Assembly (NCBI GenBank): GCA_034926235.1
Contig: JAYFRE010000083.1
Coordinates: 1 to 6,483, forward strand
DNA length: 6,483 nt
Source of the DNA: JAYFRE01 sp034926235
GTDB lineage: Bacteria; Pseudomonadota; Alphaproteobacteria; Rhodospirillales; Magnetospirillaceae
Direction: 5' to 3'
Both the position numbers and the translations under genes were made by a program. The notes beneath the pieces are model-generated. The model saw only the letters and a program-made list of their open reading frames with translations, made no database searches and was not told where the DNA came from. Every line of letters begins with the position of its first letter. The stretch's first letter is position 1. Shown here one piece after another: positions 1 through 6,292 of this stretch.

Positions 1-210
1 GACGATTCATGACAGTTATCCATCTGGAAACAGCCCCATGGTTGAAAAATAATCAAGGGACTATCGTGGCTACTCTTGTGCTCGTTTGAGCACGATTGCG
101 AAAAAAGAGAGAACCATATTAACCAAACTGTGGACAGTGAAGACTAGATTTCTTATGGTTGACATGGCTCTATAAGGGTTACCTCCCATATAGCGATAGG
201 ATAGGTTCAG
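1..210 (+). promoter_or_regulatory. AT-rich non-coding leader upstream of the DD-carboxypeptidase gene
   Basis: No convincing gene lies here. The longest small frame I checked on the plus strand (ATG at 9, stop at 87-89, 26 codons) has no recognisable content. The first 180 bases are about 42% GC by my count, against well over 60% in the genes, as expected for a promoter region. A TTGACA at 159-164 matches a -35 hexamer perfectly, but no good -10 lies 16-18 bases downstream. TATAAG at 171-176 and TATAGC at 189-194 are -10-like but wrongly spaced from it. The promoter of the downstream gene is therefore probably in this stretch, but I cannot place it. A palindrome at 78-93 is listed separately. 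Confidence 0.5.
78..93. repeat. Perfect 6-bp inverted repeat, operator-like
   Basis: GTGCTC-GTTT-GAGCAC is a perfect inverted repeat with a 4-base centre. In RNA the stem could gain two more pairs, one of them a G-U. No T-run follows on either strand, so it does not look like an intrinsic terminator. Its place about 120 bases before the start of the carboxypeptidase gene would suit a binding site for a dimeric regulator, or a hairpin ending an upstream transcript. I do not recognise the motif as that of a known regulator. Confidence 0.4.
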
Positions 211-1503
211 GTGATCTCGCGCAAGGCTTTTCCATCGTCCTTCGCTTTGGCGGCCTTGCGCCGCATCCCCCTGCTGCTCCTTCCCGCGATCTTGTCCGCC
301 CTGGTCCTGTTATCCTGTCCCCGGGCCGCAGAGGCGAAATATGCCTCGATGGTCATCGATGCGGACACGGGCGAGGTTTTTCACGCGGTCAACGCCGATG
401 CGCGGAACTATCCCGCTTCGCTGACCAAGATGATGACCCTTTACATCCTGTTCGACCATCTGAATTCCGGCAAGGTCAAGCTTTCGGACCGCATCACCAT
501 ATCGGCCTATGCGGCCAAGCAGCAGCCTTCAAAGCTGGGCCTGCGCCCCGGCCAGACCATCTCGGTCGAGGATGCAATCCTGGCTTTATGCATCAAATCG
601 GCCAATGACATCGCCGTGGCGGTCGCCGAACATATCGGCGGTACCGAATCCGCCTTTGCCCAGGCCATGACCAACAAGGCCGCCAATCTCGGCATGCGCC
701 AGACCCAGTTCCGCAACGCCTCCGGCCTGCCCAATCTGAACCAGTACAGCACCGCGCGGGACATGACTGTGCTGGCCCGCGCACTGATTCGCAACCATGC
801 CCGCTATTACCATTATTTTTCGACGCGCAGCTTCAGCTATAACGGCGCCGAGATGCGCAACCACAATCGCCTGATGGAATGGTATGACGGCGTGGACGGC
901 ATCAAGACCGGCTATATCGCCGCTTCGGGCTTCAATCTGGTATCGTCGGCCAAGCGCGGCGGACGCCGCCTGATCGGCGTCGTCTTCGGCGGCGAAAGCG
1001 GCCCGGCGCGTGACCGCCACATGGCCAATTTGCTCGACACCGCCTTCTCCCGTGCGGGGGCCTCCCCGGATGTGCGCGTGGCCAGCGCCACGCCGGACAC
1101 AGCGCCCAAGAACCAAACCGCCCGCAAGAACGAAAGCGACTACCGCGCCGTCGAAAAAGCCATGGCGATGGCCAAGGCGGGGGAAAACAGCGTCCTGCCC
1201 AAGCCGCGTCGCACCGCCATCGGCGACCAGGGTGAAGAGGCGAGCTGGGCGGTTCAGGTCGGGGCGTTCTCGCAACAGAAATCCGCCGAAAGCGCCGCCA
1301 ACAGCGCCTTGCGCAAGCTGGGCTCCCTGGCGTCCAGCGGCGCGGCCGAAGCCCAACCCATCTCCAACAAGACCAAATCCCTCTACCGCGCCCGGATCGT
1401 CGGATTGAGCGAGAACACGGCGCGGGAAGCCTGCCGCCGTCTGGGCAACGACCGCAACGCCTGCCACGTCGTCAATACCGGCACCACGCTCGCCAGCCGC
1501 TGA
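211..1503 (+). CDS. Secreted serine D-alanyl-D-alanine carboxypeptidase (PBP5/6, DacF-like) with C-terminal SPOR domain
   Basis: A 430-residue peptidase S11 enzyme that removes the terminal D-Ala from peptidoglycan pentapeptides in the periplasm, limiting cross-linking. All three penicillin-binding motifs are present: SLTK at 70-73 (nucleophile Ser70, Lys73), SAN at 130-132 and KTG at 232-234. The N-terminus is a signal peptide: basic residues, a hydrophobic run at about 20-35, and an Ala-Glu-Ala cleavage site at 40-42. After the catalytic domain (to about 275) comes a low-complexity Ala/Lys/Thr-rich linker (about 283-340). A SPOR-type domain follows at about 345-425, beginning SWAVQVGAFS and ending near NACHVV; such domains bind denuded glycan at division sites. 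The usual PBP5 C-terminal beta domain and membrane-anchoring helix are absent. The start is GTG, with an AGGATAGG purine-rich stretch at 198-205 and an in-frame TAG at 202-204 that rules out any longer start. It converges on the nicotinamidase gene. Confidence 0.93.
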   Translation: MISRKAFPSSFALAALRRIPLLLLPAILSALVLLSCPRAAEAKYASMVIDADTGEVFHAVNADARNYPASLTKMMTLYILFDHLNSGKVKLSDRITISAYAAKQQPSKLGLRPGQTISVEDAILALCIKSANDIAVAVAEHIGGTESAFAQAMTNKAANLGMRQTQFRNASGLPNLNQYSTARDMTVLARALIRNHARYYHYFSTRSFSYNGAEMRNHNRLMEWYDGVDGIKTGYIAASGFNLVSSAKRGGRRLIGVVFGGESGPARDRHMANLLDTAFSRAGASPDVRVASATPDTAPKNQTARKNESDYRAVEKAMAMAKAGENSVLPKPRRTAIGDQGEEASWAVQVGAFSQQKSAESAANSALRKLGSLASSGAAEAQPISNKTKSLYRARIVGLSENTAREACRRLGNDRNACHVVNTGTTLASR

Positions 1504-1527
1504 CCGTTTCCGATCCGCGCTTGCTTC

Positions 1528-2238
1528 TTACCGGCTGTCGGATGACAGAACCGCTCCGCGCGACGCCATGAAATAAAGTCCCATATGGTGAGTTTCCCGC
1601 CGGGGATGAGCCGCCACGGGCGGCAGCCCCAGCGTTTCGGCCACTTCCCGGGGCAAATCATAGGTCGCGCAGCCGGGTTCGTGCACCACGACATCCGCCA
1701 GCGGCGCGGCGAGACCGTGATTGCGCGCGGACAACAAGGTCAGCACGAAGTCCATGACGCAAATATCGGTGCAGATGCCGACAACCAGGACCGCTTCGAC
1801 GCCGTTGGCCGCGATCCAGTCGGTGACGCGGTTCTGACCGGAAACGGGATCGATGCCGCCGATAAAGCCGTTGATGCAATCCTTGGCCACCAGCGTCGCC
1901 CGAGGGCAATCCGCCAACCAGGCCAATTCGGACACCAGCTCATCGTCGCCGCTCCCCTGTTCGCAATGCGGCGGATAGGGCGGCTCGGCCTTGCCGGGAA
2001 TATGGCTGTCGCGAAAGACCAGGATCGGCCGGCCCCGTTCGGCGAACGCGCGCGCCAGACGGTCGGTTTCGGCGATCATGCGGTCGATGACGGGATCGGG
2101 CGCGGGCGGGGCCAGCGGCCCGCACCCCACGGCGGCGAATCCCCTGACCTCGTCCACCACCACCAGCCCCGCCGGGCGGGCATCGATGGAAAAGCGGGAG
2201 AAGCTAAGCGGCAACCGGTTCAGAAAACCCTCCGTCAT
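1528..2238 (-). CDS. Nicotinamidase, isochorismatase-like cysteine hydrolase resembling plant NIC1
   Basis: A 236-residue enzyme predicted to deamidate nicotinamide to nicotinate in the cytoplasm, feeding NAD salvage. The family triad is visible: Asp29 (VVVDEVRGF), Lys119 (AKDCINGF) and nucleophile Cys160 within GICTDICV (154-161), which also supplies the expected cis-peptide position. Metal-binding residues fit Asp77 and His79 (FRDSH), probably Glu85, and His91 (YPPHC). The HC-x2-G-S-x-D pattern at 91-98 is typical of nicotinamidases rather than of isochorismatases. From memory, several blocks match Arabidopsis NIC1 closely: KDCINGF, GICTDICV-x-DFV, LSARNHG, GCAT-x-DLP and HH-x-GLY. The ATG start has AAGGGG at 2250-2245, 6 bases upstream. 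It is the last gene of the minus-strand run, 46 bases after pgm, so it may share its transcript, though it has no pathway link to it. Another amidohydrolase substrate cannot be excluded. Confidence 0.87.
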   Translation of the reverse strand: MTEGFLNRLPLSFSRFSIDARPAGLVVVDEVRGFAAVGCGPLAPPAPDPVIDRMIAETDRLARAFAERGRPILVFRDSHIPGKAEPPYPPHCEQGSGDDELVSELAWLADCPRATLVAKDCINGFIGGIDPVSGQNRVTDWIAANGVEAVLVVGICTDICVMDFVLTLLSARNHGLAAPLADVVVHEPGCATYDLPREVAETLGLPPVAAHPRRETHHMGLYFMASRGAVLSSDSR

Positions 2239-2284
2239 CTCCCGCCCCTTTTCCGCAGCAACGATTATGGACGAACCGCTTTCC

Positions 2285-3916
2285 TCAGGTGATCACCGTC
2301 GGCGCAGCGCGGCCCGTCCGTTCCTTGATGCCGGCCAAATCGCCGGCAACGGCGATCAGCCCGGCCAGAACCTCTTGCGTATCCTGGTCGTGGCGCGCCG
2401 GATCGGGCTCGAAGCTTTCGATATAGACCCGCAAGGTCGCCCCTTCGGTGCCGGTGCCCGACAAACGATAGACGATGCGGGCGCCATCCTCGAACAGGAT
2501 GCGAATGCCCTGGCGCGCGCTGACGGATGAATCAACCGGATCAGTGTAGGCGAAATCATCCGCAATCTCGACCCGCCGCCCCCCCAGGCTGCGGCCCGGC
2601 AAAGAATCGAGGGTCTTGCGCAAGGCCGTCACCAGCCCCTCCGCCGCCTGGGAATCGAGTCCTTCGTAATCATGGCGGGTGTAGTAATTGCGGCCATAAC
2701 GGGTCCAGTGATCGCGGACGATATCGGCCACCGACAGTTTGCGCACGGCCAACACGTTCAGCCAGAGCAGCACCGCCCACAGCCCGTCTTTTTCACGGAC
2801 ATGGTTGGAACCGGTGCCAAAGCTTTCCTCTCCGCACAAGGTGGCCATGCCGGCGTCCAGCAGCGTACCGAAGAACTTCCACCCCGTCGGGGTCTCGAAG
2901 CACGGAACCCCCAGCGCCTTGGCGACGCGGTCGGCGGCACGGCTGGTCGGCATCGAGCGGGCCACCCCCTTGATGCCGCCCCGGTAGCCCGGCGCGAGAT
3001 GGGCATTCGCCGCCAGCACCGCCAGACTGTCGGACGGCGTGACATAGAATCCCCGGCCCAGAATCATGTTGCGGTCGCCGTCGCCATCCGAGGCCGCGCC
3101 GAAATCGGGGCCGTCGGACAAGGCCATCTCGGCCACCAGATCATGGGCGTGAACCAGATTGGGATCAGGATGGCCGCCGCCGAAATCGGGCAAGGGCACG
3201 CCATGAATCACCGTGCCCTTGGGTGCGCCCAGCATGCCTTCCAGGATCGCCGTCGCATAAGGGCCGGTGACGGCGTTCATGGCGTCATAGCGCATCTTAA
3301 ACCCTTGTGCGACCAAGGCGCGGAGGGCGTCGAAATCAACCAGCCGGGTCATCAGTTCGGCGTAATCCGCGACCGGGTCGATGATCTCCACCTTCATCCC
3401 GTCCAGATAGGTTTCGCCAAGACGATCGATGTCGGGCGCGGCGCTTTTCACGATGCGGTAGGTTTCGATCGCACGCGTGCGGGCATAGATCGCCTCGGTC
3501 ACCCGCTCCGGCGCGGGCCCGCCGGCCGAGATGTTGTATTTGATGCCGAAATCGCCGTCCGCGCCGCCCGGATTGTGGCTGGCCGACAGGATCAGCCCGC
3601 CCAACGCCTTGTATTTGCGGATAATGGCGGAGACGGCCGGGGTGGAGAGGATGCCGCCCTGCCCGACCAGAACGCGGCCAAACCCGTTGGCGGCGGCCAT
3701 GCGGATGATGATGGCGGTGGCTTCACGATTGAAGAAACGCCCGTCGCCGCCCACCACCAGGGTTTTACCGTCCTTGCCCTCCAGACTGTCGAAGACCGAC
3801 TGGACGAAGTTTTCGAGATAACCCGGCTGCTGGAACACCGAAACCTTTTTGCGCAAGCCCGAGGTGCCGGGCTTCTGGCCTTGGAACGGCGTGGTGGGGA
3901 GAACGAGAACGGTCAT
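2285..3916 (-). CDS. pgm: Phosphoglucomutase (alpha-D-glucose phosphate-specific)
   Basis: A 543-residue cytoplasmic enzyme that interconverts glucose-6-phosphate and glucose-1-phosphate through a phosphoserine and bound glucose-1,6-bisphosphate. It links glycolysis to GalU and sugar-nucleotide synthesis. All four domain signatures are present in order: KPGTSGLRKKV (15-25); the catalytic loop SASHNPGG (111-118) with phospho-acceptor Ser113; the metal loop DGDGDR (277-282), where Asp277, Asp279 and Asp281 bind Mg2+; the sugar-binding loop GEESFGTGSNHVREKDG (362-378); and the C-terminal phosphate-binding loop RLSGTGTEGATLRVY (484-498). Length and motifs match the long alpha-PGM family shared by animals and proteobacteria, not the shorter PMM/PGM (AlgC) or PgcA types. 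The ATG has GGAG at 3926-3923, 6 bases upstream. It lies 109 bases after the ferredoxin gene, with a hairpin in between, and 46 bases before the nicotinamidase. It appears intact. Confidence 0.96.
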   Translation of the reverse strand: MTVLVLPTTPFQGQKPGTSGLRKKVSVFQQPGYLENFVQSVFDSLEGKDGKTLVVGGDGRFFNREATAIIIRMAAANGFGRVLVGQGGILSTPAVSAIIRKYKALGGLILSASHNPGGADGDFGIKYNISAGGPAPERVTEAIYARTRAIETYRIVKSAAPDIDRLGETYLDGMKVEIIDPVADYAELMTRLVDFDALRALVAQGFKMRYDAMNAVTGPYATAILEGMLGAPKGTVIHGVPLPDFGGGHPDPNLVHAHDLVAEMALSDGPDFGAASDGDGDRNMILGRGFYVTPSDSLAVLAANAHLAPGYRGGIKGVARSMPTSRAADRVAKALGVPCFETPTGWKFFGTLLDAGMATLCGEESFGTGSNHVREKDGLWAVLLWLNVLAVRKLSVADIVRDHWTRYGRNYYTRHDYEGLDSQAAEGLVTALRKTLDSLPGRSLGGRRVEIADDFAYTDPVDSSVSARQGIRILFEDGARIVYRLSGTGTEGATLRVYIESFEPDPARHDQDTQEVLAGLIAVAGDLAGIKERTGRAAPTVIT

Positions 3917-3973
3917 GCTGGGCTCCGATGCCGGACGGCAGAGATACGAAAAAGGGAATCAAGGATATCGCCG

Positions 3974-4014
3974 CCCCGCCTCGCGGTCCATACGACCGGA
4001 AGGCGGAGGCGGGG
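3974..4014 (-). terminator. Strong hairpin after the ferredoxin gene; possible terminator or RNA-stabilising element
   Basis: CCCCGCCTC at 3974-3982 pairs perfectly with GAGGCGGGG at 4006-4014. Inside, CGGTC (3984-3988) pairs with GACCG (3994-3998) around a 5-base loop, giving a two-tier hairpin. It begins 12 bases after the stop of the flavodoxin-ferredoxin gene on the minus strand and lies about 58 bases before the pgm start codon. No U-run directly follows; the nearest is a run of five Ts about 25 bases further on. It is therefore not a textbook intrinsic terminator. It could be a weak terminator, an attenuator before pgm, or a 3'-end protecting structure. Confidence 0.45.
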
Positions 4015-4025
4015 GAATTCTCAGA

Positions 4026-4838
4026 TCAAAGGAACCGGACCGGTTCCTTCCTGGCGGCGAAGTCGATTTCCAATTCGCGCTTGTGACGCAAATAATCGGC
4101 ATCGTCGAAATATTTGGCGCCGCTGGGACAGCCCTTGATGCAGGCGCCGCATTTGATACAGATGCCCTCGATCACACGCGGGTCCACCGCCGAAATCGAG
4201 CCCATCGGGCACAGATCGACGCACAGCATGCAGTCATGGCAATCGTCGTTGGTCTTGGGCTTGACCTTGCGGATGTCGGTCGATTTCCCGCCTTCATCCT
4301 GGGGCACATAATAGGGACGGTAAGGCCGATTGCCGGGCAAAGGCGGCAGCCCCGCGCATTCCGTTCCCGACAGCTTGGCCGCAACCTCGCGACCGAACAA
4401 GGCAACCTGTGCCATATCCTCGCGGTCGGGCCGTCCGCCCGCCAGGGTCGTGGAAAAGGAATGCTCGCCGATGAACGCCCCGCCGGCGACGACGGAAAAG
4501 CCGCGCGCGGTCAGGATGTCGGAGAGTTCCAGCAACGCATCGTCGAAATGACGATTGCCGTAAAGAACCAGAGCGACAGCCCGCGCACCGTTCCCCTCGA
4601 TCCCATTCAAATAGGTCAACAGCACATTGGGCACCCGCCCGGCATAAACCGGCACGCCCATCGCGACGACATCACCCGGCTGGAAGGAAGGCGGCGTCTT
4701 GCGCGCTCCGGGCAGGGTGAAATCATGGGTCTGGATGGGCGCATCCGTCCCCATCGACGCCGCCAGCGTCTGGACGAACGAGCCGACCACCGTCTTCGTG
4801 GTGCCGGTAGGACTGAAATAAACCGCGTGAAAAACCAT
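4026..4838 (-). CDS. EFR1-type flavoprotein: N-terminal flavodoxin-like domain plus C-terminal 2[4Fe-4S] ferredoxin
   Basis: A 270-residue predicted cytoplasmic electron-transfer protein. Residues 1 to about 160 are flavodoxin-like: first strand then the FMN phosphate loop SPTGTT (9-14), a second strand DVVAMGVPVYAGRVPN (about 56-71) as in flavodoxin_5 proteins, and VALVLYGNR (88-96). A linker leads to two complete bacterial ferredoxin motifs, C-x2-C-x2-C-x3-CP, with cysteines 200, 203, 206, 210 and 227, 230, 233, 237, so two [4Fe-4S] clusters are expected. There is no signal peptide or membrane segment. The partner and substrate are unknown. I chose the ATG at 4838, six bases after AGGCGG (4850-4845). 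Alternatives are ATG at 4844 (272 residues) and TTG at 4856 (276 residues; AAGG at 4866-4863). It sits between ugd (100-base gap) and pgm (109-base gap) on the same strand, so co-transcription is possible but not obvious. Domain call firm; physiological role open. Confidence 0.85.
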   Translation of the reverse strand: MVFHAVYFSPTGTTKTVVGSFVQTLAASMGTDAPIQTHDFTLPGARKTPPSFQPGDVVAMGVPVYAGRVPNVLLTYLNGIEGNGARAVALVLYGNRHFDDALLELSDILTARGFSVVAGGAFIGEHSFSTTLAGGRPDREDMAQVALFGREVAAKLSGTECAGLPPLPGNRPYRPYYVPQDEGGKSTDIRKVKPKTNDDCHDCMLCVDLCPMGSISAVDPRVIEGICIKCGACIKGCPSGAKYFDDADYLRHKRELEIDFAARKEPVRFL

Positions 4839-4911
4839 AATCATCCGCCTATTCAAAAACGACCTTGATCAAAGCCGTCAGATTAGCACGAACGATCCCG
4901 CCGTCTTGAGG

Positions 4912-4938
4912 CGATTCACTCGGTCTCCCCTTGAATCG
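4912..4938 (-). repeat. 7-bp inverted repeat immediately after the ugd stop codon
   Basis: CGATTCA at 4912-4918 and TGAATCG at 4932-4938 form a 7-bp perfect stem with a 13-base loop, starting directly after the stop codon of ugd on the minus strand. There is no following U-run and the loop is large. It may be a modest 3'-end hairpin or chance. The rest of the 100-base gap to the ferredoxin gene (4839-4911) holds only an 8-base palindrome TTGATCAA at 4865-4872 and the Shine-Dalgarno candidates for that gene; I see no confident promoter. Confidence 0.25.
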
Positions 4939-6267
4939 TCACGGATTCTTGTGCTCGGCGCTGCCGGGCCGACCGACGCAGACATAATGAAACCCATGCG
5001 CGATCATGTCCGACGGCTCGTAGATATTGCGCAAATCGACCACCACCGGAGTTTTCAGCAGCGCCTTGATCCGGGCCGGGCTTAGAGCGCGGAATTCGTT
5101 CCATTCGGTCAGAACCGCCAGAAGGTCCGCGCCCGTCATCGCCTCCTGCGCATCCGCGCAATAGGTCACGCCGGACAAAAGCTTCCGCGCCTCTGCCATG
5201 CCTTCGGGATCGAAGGCGCGCAGTTTTGCCCCCGCCGCCAGCAAAGCCGGCACGATGTCCAGGCTGGGCGAATCCCGCATATCGTCGGTGTTGGGTTTGA
5301 AGGTCAGCCCCAACAGAGCGATGGTCTTTCCCGCCACCGACCCGCCGGCGGCGGCGATGATCTTGTCCGCCATGCGCCGCTTGCGCTCGTCATTGACCGC
5401 CACCACCGTTTCGACGATCCGCAAGGGCGCGCCATAATCGCGGGCGGTGCGGGCCAGCGCTTGCGTGTCCTTGGGAAAACAGGACCCGCCATAGCCGGGG
5501 CCGGGATGCAGGAATTTACGGCCGATGCGCCCGTCGAGCCCGATGCCGCGCGCCACGTCATGGACGTCCGCCCCCACCGCCTCGCACAGATTGGCGATTT
5601 CGTTGATGAAGGTGATCTTGGTGGCCAGAAAGGTATTGGCCGCGTATTTGATCATCTCGGCGGTTTCGATCGAGGTAACGACCATCGGCGTCTCGATCAG
5701 ATAAAGCACCCGGTAAAGCTGCTTCATCACCGCGCGCGCACGATCGGATTCTGTGCCGATGACCACCCGGTCGGGACGCATGAAGTCGTCGATGGCCGAC
5801 CCCTCGCGCAGGAATTCCGGGTTCGACACCATGTCGAATTCGGCATCGGGGCGGGTTTCGCGGATGATCCGCCCGATCTCGCGGCCAGTGCCCACCGGCA
5901 CCGTCGATTTGGTCACCACGACCGTATAGCCGTCCAGGGAAGCGGCGATTTCCGCCGCCGCCGCATAGACGAAGGACAAATCCGCATGACCGTCGCCGCG
6001 CCGTGACGGGGTGCCCACGGCGATGAACACCGCGTCGGCCTCGGCGACGGCCGCTTTCATATCCGTGGAAAAGGACAGACGTCCGGCCCGCACATTACCA
6101 GCGACCAATTCCCCCAGCCCCGGCTCGAAGATCGGCATCTGGTTTTGGCGCAAGGAGTCGATCCTGGTCTCATCCTTGTCCACACAGACGACATCGACGC
6201 CGAATTCAGAGAAACAAGCTCCGGACACCAGCCCGACATAGCCGGCGCCGATCATGGCAATACGCAT
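4939..6267 (-). CDS. ugd: UDP-glucose 6-dehydrogenase
   Basis: A 442-residue cytoplasmic enzyme that oxidises UDP-glucose twice with NAD+ to UDP-glucuronate, a precursor for capsule, exopolysaccharide and lipopolysaccharide sugars. The N-terminal Rossmann motif GAGYVG is at 7-12, with acidic Asp30 (VDKD) ending the second strand as expected for NAD+. Further family marks are TKSTVPVGT (119-127), SNPEFLREGSA (148-158, with the catalytic-region glutamates), Lys217 and Asn222 in TKITFINE, and the nucleophile Cys263 in GPGYGGSCFPKDT (256-268). The C-terminal UDP-binding domain includes LTFKPNTDDMRDSPS (321-335). Length is normal for the family. The ATG at 6267 is preceded by AAGAGGA (6284-6278) at a 10-base spacing. 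The upstream in-frame TTG at 6276 sits only one base from that site and is unlikely. It starts 25 bases after the galU stop codon, so the two are almost certainly one operon and act in sequence. Confidence 0.96.
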   Translation of the reverse strand: MRIAMIGAGYVGLVSGACFSEFGVDVVCVDKDETRIDSLRQNQMPIFEPGLGELVAGNVRAGRLSFSTDMKAAVAEADAVFIAVGTPSRRGDGHADLSFVYAAAAEIAASLDGYTVVVTKSTVPVGTGREIGRIIRETRPDAEFDMVSNPEFLREGSAIDDFMRPDRVVIGTESDRARAVMKQLYRVLYLIETPMVVTSIETAEMIKYAANTFLATKITFINEIANLCEAVGADVHDVARGIGLDGRIGRKFLHPGPGYGGSCFPKDTQALARTARDYGAPLRIVETVVAVNDERKRRMADKIIAAAGGSVAGKTIALLGLTFKPNTDDMRDSPSLDIVPALLAAGAKLRAFDPEGMAEARKLLSGVTYCADAQEAMTGADLLAVLTEWNEFRALSPARIKALLKTPVVVDLRNIYEPSDMIAHGFHYVCVGRPGSAEHKNP

Positions 6268-6292
6268 GGATGTCAAATCCTCTTACTGGACG

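Noticed and set aside
96..122. TTGCGA-N15-TATTAA as a promoter
   Set aside because: The spacer is too short and the -35 is weak; other equally poor pairs exist in the same AT-rich stretch.
119..125. TTAACCA, resembling a CtrA half site
   Set aside because: There is no second half at the required spacing; a single partial match in AT-rich DNA is expected by chance.
16..139. DnaA-box-like words: TTATCCATC near 16 and TGTGGACAG near 130
   Set aside because: Each differs from the TTATNCACA consensus at two or more positions, there are only two, and no origin-type gene is adjacent.
307..318. Possible lipobox at Cys36 of the DD-carboxypeptidase signal peptide (LLSC)
   Set aside because: Leucine just before Ser-Cys is atypical, and a clear Ala-Glu-Ala cleavage site for signal peptidase I lies a few residues later.
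586..1467. Open frame of 293 codons on the minus strand across the DD-carboxypeptidase gene
   Set aside because: It is a shadow of the well-supported plus-strand gene, with no family motif.
1535..1548. CTGTC-GGAT-GACAG hairpin near the convergent gene ends
   Set aside because: It lies inside the last codons of the nicotinamidase gene, has only five base pairs and no U-run, so it is not a supportable terminator for either gene.
1585..2292. Open frame of 235 codons on the plus strand, antisense to the nicotinamidase
   Set aside because: It is the mirror of a gene with an intact catalytic triad and metal site, and shows no motif itself.
2672..4138. Long open frame of 488 codons on the plus strand, antisense to pgm
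   Set aside because: It covers an unambiguous phosphoglucomutase in the opposite strand. Its composition is rich in Gly, Arg, His, Gln and Ala without recognisable motifs, as expected for an antisense shadow in GC-rich DNA.
3849..4868. Open frame of 339 codons on the plus strand, antisense to the ferredoxin gene
   Set aside because: The minus strand carries two full 4Fe-4S motifs and a flavodoxin loop. The antisense frame has none and crosses the gap and hairpin.
4865..4872. TTGATCAA palindrome, resembling an FNR/FnrL site, upstream of the ferredoxin gene
   Set aside because: The FNR consensus needs four bases between TTGAT and ATCAA; here the halves overlap, so it does not fit.
5461..6006. 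Open frame of 181 codons on the plus strand, antisense to ugd
   Set aside because: It lies wholly within the ugd coding region and has no recognisable domain.
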